Origin: an uncultured Isosphaeraceae bacterium
GTDB taxonomy: Bacteria > Planctomycetota > Planctomycetia > Isosphaerales > Isosphaeraceae
Assembly: GCA_937907405.1 (NCBI GenBank)
Contig: CALCIC010000271.1
Coordinates: forward strand, 1 to 8,431
Direction of reading: 5' to 3'
DNA length: 8,431 nt
Shown: in pieces, positions 1-5,973 of the stretch
Layout of the letters: each line of letters opens with the position of its first letter
Position numbering within the stretch: position 1 is the stretch's first letter
Notes under the pieces: generated by a model
The model's input: the letters and a program-made list of their open reading frames with translations, nothing else
Told to the model about the DNA's origin: nothing
The model's database searches: none
Position numbers and translations under genes: made by a program

Positions 1-1118
1 CCTTCGTCCAGCGGGGGCAAGGCGCGGTCCTTGGCGAAGAAGTCGCCGCTCTCGCAGATCGGCCCGACCACGTCCCACGGCTCGGCCCCTTCGATGGCGG
101 CCTCGTAGTCCGCCGGGGGCGCCGGCAGACCCTTGGGGACCGCCACCGGCCAGATCCGGTGGAACGATTCGTACAACGCGGGGCGGATCAGGTCGTTCAT
201 CGCCGCGTCCTGAATCAGGAAGCGCTTGTCGCCCGACTGCTTGGTATATAACACACGACTGACCAGGATGCCGGCGTTGCCCGCGATCACCCGCCCCGGT
301 TCGATCGCCAGACGGCAGCCGGTGGCCTTCAGGCCGGGCAGAATCGCCTCGGCGAATTCCTTGACCGGCTTGGCCTCGGGGCCTCGGTAGGCGATCCCGT
401 AACCCCCTCCCATGTTGTACCAGGCGATCGGATGCCCCATCGCGCGGAGCCTGGCGATCAGGTCGACCCCCTTGGCCACCGCCTTGACGTACGGCTCGAC
501 GGTCGTGATCTGCGAGCCGATGTGCATGTGCATGCCGATCATCGTCAGGCTCGGCATGGATTTGACGGTTTCGGCGATCCGCAGCGCCCGGTCGATGTCG
601 AGGCCGAACTTCGACTCCTTCTGCCCGGTCGCGGTGTACCGGTGTGTCTTGGGGTCGACGTCGGGATTGACCCGAAGCGCGATCGGCGCGACCCGGTTCA
701 TCCCCGCCGCGACCCGGGCGATCGCTTCGAGTTCGGCCTCGCTCTCGACGTTGAACATCAAGACGCCGGCCTCGATCGCCTGGGCGATCTCGGGGTCGCT
801 CTTGCCCACCCCTGCGAAGACCGTCATCCCCGGATCGCCGCCGGCCTTCTGGACCCGAAACAGCTCGCCGCCGGAAACCACGTCGAACCCGCTGCCGTGG
901 TCGCCCAGCACCTTGAGCACGCCCAGGTTCGAGTTCGCCTTCACCGAGTAGCAGATCAGCGGATCGACCTCGGCGTAGGCGTCCTGCAACGCCTTCAGCG
1001 AGCCGACCAGGGCCGCCTGACTGTAAACGTACAGCGGCGTCCCGTGCTTCTCGGCCAGCTCGGCCACCGAAACGCCTTCACAGTAAAGCTGATTGTCGCG
1101 GTATTGAAAGGCTTCCAT
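1..1118 (-). CDS. lysA: Diaminopimelate decarboxylase LysA (C-terminus cut by window edge)
   Basis: This PLP-dependent enzyme decarboxylates meso-2,6-diaminopimelate to L-lysine, the last step of lysine synthesis, in the cytoplasm. 372 codons are present; the family is usually about 410-430 residues, so a few dozen are missing beyond position 1. Visible family marks, numbered from the ATG at 1118: the PLP-binding lysine K60 in YSVKAN, HIGSQ at 199-203, the glycine loop GGGYGI at 237-242 and EPGR at 273-276 (both PLP phosphate contacts), and the CESGD motif at 355-359, whose cysteine and glutamate belong to the active site completed by the second subunit. The fold order is alpha/beta barrel, then beta domain. 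The ATG has no obvious Shine-Dalgarno sequence, but homology begins immediately after it and no better start is seen. It lies downstream of argH on the same strand. Family identity is near certain; the related arginine/ornithine decarboxylases fit the CESGD and HIGSQ motifs less well. Confidence 0.95.
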   Translation of the reverse strand, partial: MEAFQYRDNQLYCEGVSVAELAEKHGTPLYVYSQAALVGSLKALQDAYAEVDPLICYSVKANSNLGVLKVLGDHGSGFDVVSGGELFRVQKAGGDPGMTVFAGVGKSDPEIAQAIEAGVLMFNVESEAELEAIARVAAGMNRVAPIALRVNPDVDPKTHRYTATGQKESKFGLDIDRALRIAETVKSMPSLTMIGMHMHIGSQITTVEPYVKAVAKGVDLIARLRAMGHPIAWYNMGGGYGIAYRGPEAKPVKEFAEAILPGLKATGCRLAIEPGRVIAGNAGILVSRVLYTKQSGDKRFLIQDAAMNDLIRPALYESFHRIWPVAVPKGLPAPPADYEAAIEGAEPWDVVGPICESGDFFAKDRALPPLDE

Positions 1119-1190
1119 GGGAGTATGTGGGCTCGCGGTAAAATGGAATTGTTCGCACCTGGCTTGTGCAACGGATCGAAGACCGGCTTC

Positions 1191-1236
1191 CCTTCTCCCC
1201 TTGCGGGAGAAGGTGCCCCGTAGGGGCGGATGAGGG
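1191..1236. repeat. REP-like palindromic repeat, copy 1
   Basis: Two short hairpins lie in a row: CCTTCTCCC-CTTGC-GGGAGAAGG at 1191-1213, and GCCCC-GTA-GGGGC at 1215-1227 followed by GGATGAGGGG. This is the general style of extragenic palindromic repeats scattered between genes in many GC-rich bacteria. A related copy in opposite orientation lies at 1279-1344. On the minus strand it sits in the leader of lysA, so it could also affect mRNA stability or transcription termination after argH. Confidence 0.7.
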
Positions 1237-1278
1237 GTTGTTCGTGCATCAAGGCGATCACTTCGTCCCCATGCCTTA

Positions 1279-1344
1279 CCCTCATCCGGCCGTTCCGGCC
1301 CGACCCCGCAAGTGGGGTTCCCCCCGCTCCCGCAAGGGGAGAAG
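1279..1344. repeat. REP-like palindromic repeat, copy 2 (inverted, diverged)
   Basis: CCCTCATCCG at 1279-1288 and the end CTCCCGCAAGGGGAGAAGG (1327-1344 region) match the reverse complement of the copy at 1191-1236. The middle differs and carries its own hairpins, GGCCGTTCCGGCC at 1288-1300 and CCCCGCAAGTGGGG at 1304-1317. Together the two copies make an imperfect inverted repeat about 155 bp across. That is the layout of a REP doublet or of a short non-coding element with terminal inverted repeats. No target-site duplication is evident. Confidence 0.65.
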
Positions 1345-1368
1345 GGACGTTCACGACGACTACACGGT

Positions 1369-2751
1369 TCAAACTTCCAGCTTCGTCTTCCAGCCTTCAA
1401 GCTGCCTGGCGACCTCGTCCGGGGCGGTCGAGCCGTAGGATTGGAACGCCTTGATCGACTGCTCGACGCCCAGGACGGCCCGGGCTTCGACGTCGAGTTT
1501 GTCGTGGGCCTCGGCGAGTTCGGCGTCGGTCAGGTCGGCCAGGCGTTTCAGCCCCCTGCGCTCGCAGAGGCCGACCAGCCGGCCGATGACCTCGTGCGCG
1601 GTGCGCTGGGGGATGCCCTTGAGGATCAGGTATTCCATGAACGTGGTCGCGTCGAGGAAGCCCTCGTCGATCCGCTCGGTGATCTTCTCGGCCCGCAGGC
1701 TCGCGCCGTCGACCACGACGGCGGCCAGGCTCACGCAGGCTTCGACCGTGTCGAAGGCGTCGAACAGCGGCTGCTTGTCTTCTTGCAGGTCGCGATTGTA
1801 GGCGAGCGGCAGACCTTTGATCAGGACCAGGAGCGTCGTGAGCGATCCGACGACGCGGGCCGACCGCCCCCGGATCAGTTCGAGGACGTCGGGGTTCTTC
1901 TTCTGCGGCATGATGCTGCTGCCGGTGCAGATGGCGTCGGGGAGCGCCAGGAAGCCGAACTCCTGGGTGCTCCACAAGATCCACTCCTCGGCCCAGCCCG
2001 CCAGGTGCTCGGCGATCAGGGTGAGGGCGAAGACCGCCTCGATGGCGAAATCGCGGTCGCTGGAGACGTCCATGCTGTTGGCCGCGACGCCGTCGAAGCC
2101 CAGCTCGCGGGCGGTGAACGCGCGGTCGATGGGGATGCTCGTCCCGGCCATCGCCGCCGCGCCCAGGGGCAGCATGTTGAGCCGCTTGCGGGCGTCGGCC
2201 AGCCGGCCCCGGTCGCGGTCGAGCTTCTCGACGTAGGCCAGGAAATAATGGGGCGCGAGGACCGGCTGAGCGCGCTGCATGTGGGTGTAGCCGGGGAGGA
2301 TCACGTCGCGGTGCCGGTCGGCCGCCTGGACGAACGACCGCTGGAGATGGGTGAGGCCGAGCGTCAGGCGGTCAATGGCGTCGCGGGTCCAGAGCTTGAC
2401 GTCGGTCGACACCTGGTCGTTGCGGCTCCGGCCGGTGTGCAGCTTGCGGCCGACGTCGCCGAGCTTCTCGGTGAGCGCCGACTCGATGTGCATATGGACG
2501 TCTTCGCGCTCCAGGACGAACGGGAACCGCCCTTCCTCGATCTCGGTCTGGATCTCCGCCAGCCCACGGACGATCTGGTCGCACTCGTCGGCCGTCAGCA
2601 GCCCGACATGCGCGAGCATCCGCGCGTGCGCCTGCGAGCCGAGGATGTCGTGACGGAACAGCCTCTGGTCAAAGGAGATCGATTCGGTGAACTCCTCGAC
2701 CCGCCGATCCGTCCCGGCGTCGAACCGCCCCCCCCACGGCTTGCTGGCCAC
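1369..2751 (-). CDS. argH: Argininosuccinate lyase ArgH
   Basis: This cytoplasmic homotetramer cleaves argininosuccinate to arginine and fumarate, the final step of arginine synthesis. From the chosen GTG the protein is 460 residues, normal for the family. Aspartase/fumarase superfamily motifs are in order: SKPWGGRF at the N-terminus, TGRSRNDQ (about 106-113), THMQRAQP (about 156-163, with the active-site histidine), and the flexible catalytic loop GSSIMPQKKNPD (about 277-288) with the catalytic serine. The frame is open upstream to a TTG at 2772, but GGGGAG lies about seven bases before the GTG at 2751, the residues between look non-native, and the TTG has no Shine-Dalgarno, so the GTG is preferred. 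A strong promoter is seen at 2829-2858. lysA follows on the same strand after 250 bp of repeats. The long open frame on the opposite strand is a GC-rich shadow. Confidence 0.96.
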   Translation of the reverse strand: MASKPWGGRFDAGTDRRVEEFTESISFDQRLFRHDILGSQAHARMLAHVGLLTADECDQIVRGLAEIQTEIEEGRFPFVLEREDVHMHIESALTEKLGDVGRKLHTGRSRNDQVSTDVKLWTRDAIDRLTLGLTHLQRSFVQAADRHRDVILPGYTHMQRAQPVLAPHYFLAYVEKLDRDRGRLADARKRLNMLPLGAAAMAGTSIPIDRAFTARELGFDGVAANSMDVSSDRDFAIEAVFALTLIAEHLAGWAEEWILWSTQEFGFLALPDAICTGSSIMPQKKNPDVLELIRGRSARVVGSLTTLLVLIKGLPLAYNRDLQEDKQPLFDAFDTVEACVSLAAVVVDGASLRAEKITERIDEGFLDATTFMEYLILKGIPQRTAHEVIGRLVGLCERRGLKRLADLTDAELAEAHDKLDVEARAVLGVEQSIKAFQSYGSTAPDEVARQLEGWKTKLEV

Positions 2752-2766
2752 AGGTCGTCTCCCCTT
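2747..2766 (-). promoter_or_regulatory. Ribosome binding site deciding the argH start
   Basis: Reading the minus strand, AAGGGGAGACGACCT directly precedes GTGGCCAGC. The GGGGAG core is complementary to the 16S 3' end and about seven bases from the GTG at 2751. The alternative TTG at 2772 lies upstream of this element and has no comparable site before it. Confidence 0.6.
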
Positions 2767-2828
2767 CGCCAAGCCCGTTGAAATCCACTACGAATCCAAA
2801 TGCGCGACCTTTCAGCAGCCGAAGCGCA

Positions 2829-2858
2829 AGTATAGGCAGTCGCCCGCTTCCGAGTCAA
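2829..2858 (-). promoter_or_regulatory. Predicted sigma70-type promoter of argH
   Basis: On the minus strand TTGACT (2858-2853, 5/6 to the -35 consensus) is followed after 18 bases by TATACT (2834-2829, 5/6 to the -10 consensus). The predicted transcript start is near 2822, giving a leader of about 70 nt before the GTG at 2751. I see no ARG-box-like palindrome overlapping it. The match is seen directly; use in the cell is inferred. Confidence 0.6.
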
Positions 2859-3159
2859 ACAGCCGCGCCGCCGCCAGGCGGTTCCAAAGTCCGATTGCTC
2901 CCGAAATGCCGCCGGCGACGACGGAAAGGCTTGCCGAAGCGACACTGTGCGCGGTTCTCGGTCAGAATCGACTGTTCAGGAGGACGGAGCACTCACGAGG
3001 CGGAAAGGTTCATGGGCGCCACGGGTTCCGTACTCGGCCCCCGTGCCGGGCCAAGCCTCGGGTTCACGGGGGCCGAGTACGGAACTCGTGGCACGCAGAA
3101 CATTTCGATGGTCATAGATGGGATGGACCGGAATTGACTCCTTGGATCGGGGCGACCGT
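2859..3159. other. Intergenic region between argH and the small membrane protein gene
   Basis: About 300 bp with no convincing gene: short open frames here lack homology, Shine-Dalgarno sequences and family features. Its only clear structure is the inverted repeat at 3018-3092. A hexamer pair TTGACT (3134-3139) and TATGAT (3159-3164) with a 19-base spacer lies at the right end, but the second hexamer overlaps the likely ATG at 3160, so it is doubtful as a promoter for that gene. Confidence 0.5.
3018..3092. repeat. 28-bp near-perfect inverted repeat (long hairpin)
   Basis: The left arm is 3018-3045 and the right arm 3065-3092. The reverse complement of the left arm matches the right arm at 27 of 28 positions, the single difference being C/T near the outer end. 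The loop is 19 bases. The arms share the core GGCCGAGTACGGAAC. There is no T-run after either arm, so a classical intrinsic terminator is not supported. It may be a REP-like or miniature element, a paired recognition site, or an RNA hairpin between the divergent argH and the 3160 gene. Confidence 0.85.
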
Positions 3160-3600
3160 ATGATCACGCGAGGCCATGCTGCGGACGTATTCGTCGTGGG
3201 AGCGGCCGTGGCGGGCGAGGCATTCATCTTAAGCCTAGGTCCGGACCCGGCGGGGATGCTCCGGATATGGGGCGTCCACGTGATGATCGGGGCTTTTCTG
3301 TCGACTACCTTCGTGCTACTTGGCCGCAACCGGGCCGAGTGGAATTTCCTGGACCTGTTGGCTTTCCTCCTCCCGTTCGCCACGTGGCACGCGCTCGGCT
3401 CGATCTTCTCTTTCGAGGGAAAGACCCTGGGGAATCTAGCTGAACCCATCTACCTCAGCTTCGGAATCCCGGTCGCCGCAGCGATCCGAGTCGTCGCCGG
3501 TCCTCGAGCCGACAAGAGGCTTATGTCGCTAAGTCTCGTCGCCTTGCTTTGCCTTACTGCGACCGGGATCTATTTGTGGACGCCGGCTTTGCCCGAATAA
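3160..3600 (+). CDS. Small multi-span membrane protein, function unknown
   Basis: A 146-residue protein that I do not recognise. It has four to five hydrophobic segments, roughly residues 9-26, 33-55, 64-83, 98-119 and 121-142, separated by short charged loops (GRNRAEW, FEGKTLGN, GPRADKR), so it is an inner-membrane protein with little outside the bilayer. Codon third positions are GC-rich but less extreme than in argH, consistent with a real but less constrained gene. The frame is open to an ATG at 3118, but the 14 extra residues are polar and no ribosome site precedes either start well; GGGGCGACC before 3160 is the better of the two. It stands alone between the inverted repeat and the convergent parE. 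The topology recalls small integral membrane families, but no motif supports a named one. Confidence 0.65.
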   Translation: MITRGHAADVFVVGAAVAGEAFILSLGPDPAGMLRIWGVHVMIGAFLSTTFVLLGRNRAEWNFLDLLAFLLPFATWHALGSIFSFEGKTLGNLAEPIYLSFGIPVAAAIRVVAGPRADKRLMSLSLVALLCLTATGIYLWTPALPE

Positions 3601-3703
3601 GCGCCTTTGATCGCAGTCGCCGATTTTCTGCTCGGCAGGTTCTTAGCTCGCGTCGATCGACCGTTGATGGCCATCGAGGAAACCATCCGCGCGGCGCCCG
3701 CCA

Positions 3704-4042
3704 CTACTCCTCGTGCTCGTCGAACAGCGCCTCGATGTCCTGGGATCCGTGCAGCACCCTGACCACTTCCACACCGCTTTCGGGCAGAGGGCGATAGAAC
3801 ACCAGATGGTTACGGAACTTTCCCGCTGGGAAGAACCGCAACTCGGAGAGCCGGGGGTGCTCGGGGTTCCATCGCGTGCCCATGCCCGGCGTCCTGGCGA
3901 GCTTCGAGATGGTCTGCTCGATCGCCCTGGCGAAGCGTACAGCGACGGCGAAGCTTGCGTGTTCGGCGAGGTAGTCGGCGTGCTGGAGGATGTCTCGGAC
4001 GGCGGCCGGTCGTTTAACGACCGTCGGCTTTCTTTGCGGCAT
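3704..4042 (-). CDS. parE: ParE-family toxin of a type II toxin-antitoxin pair
   Basis: A 112-residue protein of the RelE/ParE superfamily. Family features: an N-terminal helical hairpin (about 12-50) with ILQHADYLAEHA, then TPGMGTRW at 51-58, LRFFPAGKFRNHLVFYRP at about 68-85, and the terminal VEVVRVLHGSQDIEALF at 91-107, the classic ParE C-terminal strand and helix. ParE members characterised so far poison DNA gyrase; RelE members cleave mRNA on the ribosome. RelE-type catalytic residues are not evident, so gyrase is the likelier target, by inference. The ATG at 4042 lies inside the last codons of parD, overlapping by 29 bases in a different frame, with AGGGA about eight bases upstream, which implies translational coupling to the antitoxin. 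The C-terminus is intact, so the toxin looks functional. Confidence 0.9.
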   Translation of the reverse strand: MPQRKPTVVKRPAAVRDILQHADYLAEHASFAVAVRFARAIEQTISKLARTPGMGTRWNPEHPRLSELRFFPAGKFRNHLVFYRPLPESGVEVVRVLHGSQDIEALFDEHEE

Positions 4043-4307
4043 GCGTCTTTCCCTGGCGAGTCGCGTGACGTTCCGCGAGGGTCCGGTGGATCGAGTCCCA
4101 ATCCTCGGCCGTGAACGGGGTGGCTGGTCCCGAATCGAGCCCTTCTAACAGCAGAGCGTCGACTTGCTTGCGTCGCGCGGCTTTCGCCTGGGATTCCCGG
4201 ATGAGGGCCCGCATGTACTCGCTGACCGTCCCGAAGCCTTGGCGCTCGGCCTCGGCCTCGATGAACGCCTTCATGTCGTCGGGAAGTGAGATGTTCATGG
4301 TCGCCAT
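4014..4307 (-). CDS. parD: ParD-family antitoxin
   Basis: A 97-residue antitoxin. Residues 3-38 form the ribbon-helix-helix DNA-binding domain (MNISLPDDMKAFIEAEA, then GFGTVSEYMRALIRE). The C-terminal part, including LLLEGLDSGPATPFTAEDW (about 53-70), is the typical ParD tail that wraps the toxin. It should neutralise the downstream ParE and, as a dimer or as the ParDE complex, repress its own promoter. The ATG at 4307 is chosen because AGGAGG lies ten bases upstream; the ATG three codons later (4298) is too far from it. The frame is open upstream to 4412 but runs through the operator. It comes first in the operon and overlaps parE by 29 bases. The tail after residue 80 is basic and lies partly in the overlap. 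Confidence 0.92.
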   Translation of the reverse strand: MATMNISLPDDMKAFIEAEAERQGFGTVSEYMRALIRESQAKAARRKQVDALLLEGLDSGPATPFTAEDWDSIHRTLAERHATRQGKTHAAKKADGR

Positions 4308-4343
4308 GATGAGGAGCCCTCCTGTCCTGGGAAGCCTATCATG

Positions 4344-4362
4344 TTTGGCAAGCCTTGCCAAA
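4344..4362. promoter_or_regulatory. Perfect palindrome, likely ParD/ParDE operator
   Basis: TTTGGCAAG-C-CTTGCCAAA has nine-base arms around a single C and lies 37 bp upstream of the parD ATG. Ribbon-helix-helix antitoxins bind short palindromes of this kind over their own promoters. On the minus strand a TTGGCA inside it could be a -35, with TAGGCT 17 bases downstream as a weak -10, so binding would block RNA polymerase. The symmetry is seen directly; the operator role is inferred. It also lies between parD and the divergent gene at 4472. Confidence 0.6.
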
Positions 4363-4436
4363 TACAGGAGATTCAAAAGCATCCCAAGCTTTCCCCAACC
4401 CTGGCGGGACATGGACGCCGAGCCCGGTTGCGAGCA

Positions 4437-4445
4437 TGCTATAAG
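4437..4445 (+). promoter_or_regulatory. Possible extended -10 promoter for the membrane-protein cluster
   Basis: TG-C-TATAAG (TG at 4437-4438, hexamer at 4440-4445) is an extended -10 motif. No good -35 is visible 16-18 bases upstream. The predicted start is near 4452, just after the in-frame GTG at 4451, which favours the ATG at 4472 as the true start. Confidence 0.35.
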
Positions 4446-4471
4446 GAAGGGTGGGAACGAAAGGACCGAAC

Positions 4472-4996
4472 ATGCGACGGCGCGGGCTGCGATTGGCGTG
4501 GAGTTGGCTTCTGGGCGCGACGGCGGTCGGGGCTGTCGCGTGGAGCCTGGCCGGCGAGAATCGTTCGCTGGGCCTGGCGCTCGCCGTGGTCGGGACGATC
4601 ATCCTGGTCCTCGCCTACGATCTGTATTCCGAAGCCATGTCCCAGGGCCGCGCCGACGGCCTGGCGACGACGCGGGCGCATCGAGCGCGGCTTTTCTGGA
4701 TCTGTATCGGAATTTCGACAATGATCATCGGATTCCCTGTCAACCTGCTGATGCGATGGAACTTACATAATATCCACGCCATGGCGCTGGAGGCTGTAAG
4801 GTCATTCGAACACGGCGGCAACGCATCGGTCGACCTCATCTACCAGGGCGTTACGACGAACTCGATCCTCGGGACGCTCGCAGTCGTCAGCCTCATGACG
4901 CTCTGGTGGAGGGCGTTCGTCCGACCGGACGAGATGTGGCGAGCCGCCGCCCCGTCCGTCGTTCGTAAACAACGGATGAACTCGAGTGAGCCGTGA
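4472..4996 (+). CDS. Small four-span membrane protein, paralogue A, function unknown
   Basis: A 174-residue protein that I do not recognise. A positive N-terminus (MRRRGLR) leads into hydrophobic segments at about 9-27, 33-50, 75-94 and 131-147. The polar stretch between the second and third spans contains GLATTRAHRA (63-72), and a longer soluble stretch at 96-130 lies before the last span. The next gene has GLATSRTRKA at exactly the same residue positions and a similar span pattern, so the two look like diverged duplicates. The start at ATG 4472 has AAAGGA six bases upstream; the in-frame GTG at 4451 is too close to its purine run. It is first of three same-strand genes with gaps of 22 and 30 bp, so probably an operon, and is divergent from parD. 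Confidence 0.75.
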   Translation: MRRRGLRLAWSWLLGATAVGAVAWSLAGENRSLGLALAVVGTIILVLAYDLYSEAMSQGRADGLATTRAHRARLFWICIGISTMIIGFPVNLLMRWNLHNIHAMALEAVRSFEHGGNASVDLIYQGVTTNSILGTLAVVSLMTLWWRAFVRPDEMWRAAAPSVVRKQRMNSSEP

Positions 4997-5018
4997 GACA
5001 CGGTGACGGAGGCGGCCC

Positions 5019-5549
5019 ATGCCAACTCGTGCCGGTCGATTGAAGCTCTGGTGGTTGATGGCCGTAGTGGCGATCGCGGCCGTTGCCTGCGCGGTGGGGC
5101 GGGAGCATGGCGGGCTCGCCGCAGGGGCCGCTCTCGTCTGCGCTTGCATCATCGCCCTTGCATCGATACGTTACGCCGATTTCATGGGCTTGAGAGAAGT
5201 GCAAGGCTTGGCGACGAGTCGGACTCGGAAGGCATTGATCGCTTTGAACGCAATGGTCGTCGCGGTCCTGGTGATCGGTCTCTCGGATCTCGCCTTCCTC
5301 GCCGGCTATTTTGGTTACATGAAACTGTTTCCACGGATCAGCAGCCGTTGGACGCAGTACGATGATCCAAGCTGGATGGCCATGAGCGCGGCCGCCGGGA
5401 CGGCGCTGGCGGTTCGAGTGGCCATTGCATTGAGACGAAGGCTCTGGTCGCTTCAGTCGATCACTCCGAAGCGTGGCTGGCGAAGGGAGTTAGGGTGGGG
5501 CGTAACGGCCGTCGTGATTCCCCGAGTGATCCTTGAATACCTGGACTGA
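5019..5549 (+). CDS. Small four-span membrane protein, paralogue B, function unknown
   Basis: A 176-residue protein with no family I can name. The start is well defined: GGAGG at 5008-5012 is six bases from the ATG. The basic, aromatic N-terminus (RAGRLKLWWLMAVVAIAAV) runs into the first span (about 11-26). Further spans lie at about 32-50, 73-97 and 119-136, followed by a basic cytoplasmic-type segment (RRRLW, KRGWRRE) and a weak hydrophobic end at 159-173. GLATSR at 63-68 aligns with GLATTR at 63-68 of the preceding gene, and GLAAGAALV at 32-40 resembles GLALAVV there. It begins 22 bp after the previous stop and ends 30 bp before the next gene, so co-transcription is likely. Confidence 0.78.
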   Translation: MPTRAGRLKLWWLMAVVAIAAVACAVGREHGGLAAGAALVCACIIALASIRYADFMGLREVQGLATSRTRKALIALNAMVVAVLVIGLSDLAFLAGYFGYMKLFPRISSRWTQYDDPSWMAMSAAAGTALAVRVAIALRRRLWSLQSITPKRGWRRELGWGVTAVVIPRVILEYLD

Positions 5550-5579
5550 CGAGAAGGCCGGCGGCGAGGACGAACTCCG

Positions 5580-5846
5580 ATGGAAACCACGACGACTCCG
5601 GCGCGATCGGAGGGGATGAGTCGGCGCCGCCGGCTCCTGTCGCTGTTGATCGTCCTGTTCGCAATCTACTTCATCGCCCAGATCGTGGTGGTGGACGAGG
5701 TCTGGACGCCCACCGGGCCGTACGACCACATCGAGGGCGCCCAGCCCCATCGGGTCACGACATGGGTTTCGGTCTCCGTGTTCGGTCGCTCGTTCTCGCT
5801 GCCGGTCTTCACGCGATCCGACATGAAGAATACTCAATTCGAGTGA
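5580..5846 (+). CDS. Small single-span membrane-anchored protein, function unknown
   Basis: An 88-residue protein that I do not recognise. It has a short polar N-terminus, a basic cluster (SRRRRLL, 14-20), one hydrophobic span (about 19-38), and a 50-residue tail, probably on the outer face of the membrane by the positive-inside rule, rich in beta-forming residues (TTWVSVSVFGRSFSLPVF). GAGG lies about 11 bases before the ATG at 5580. An internal ATG at codon 13 (5616) has GGAGGGG almost touching it and would still keep the span, so the start is uncertain. It is third in the cluster, 30 bp after paralogue B. It shows no similarity to the first two beyond the general N-terminal layout. Confidence 0.65.
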   Translation: METTTTPARSEGMSRRRRLLSLLIVLFAIYFIAQIVVVDEVWTPTGPYDHIEGAQPHRVTTWVSVSVFGRSFSLPVFTRSDMKNTQFE

Positions 5847-5903
5847 GCCGAGCCCGATTTGCCGCGCGGCCCGCGCAAAGTCGTCGCGCGAGGCGCCGAT
5901 CTT

Positions 5904-5932
5904 TTGCAAAGCCTCGACGGCCCGGCTATGCT
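5904..5932 (+). promoter_or_regulatory. Predicted promoter of the MFS transporter gene
   Basis: TTGCAA (5904-5909, 4/6) and TATGCT (5927-5932, 4/6) are separated by 17 bases, placing the transcript start near 5939 and a leader of about 35 nt before the ATG at 5974. The gap of 127 bp to the preceding gene supports separate transcription. Confidence 0.4.
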
Positions 5933-5973
5933 GCGCCTCTTTTGCGTTCGTCGTCAACGCGAGGGGGATCGGC

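Noticed and set aside
1120..1190. Possible lysA promoter (TTGCAC, 17 bases, TTCCAT on the minus strand)
   Set aside because: The -10 matches only 3/6 and no better hexamer is present; too weak to list as a feature.
412..1223. Two long plus-strand open frames opposite lysA
   Set aside because: They are complement shadows of lysA; the lysA motifs are unambiguous on the minus strand.
1312..2781. 489-codon open frame on the plus strand opposite argH
   Set aside because: It lies antisense to a clear argH. Its translation is rich in R, D, G, A and V without domains, as expected from the complement of GC3-biased codons.
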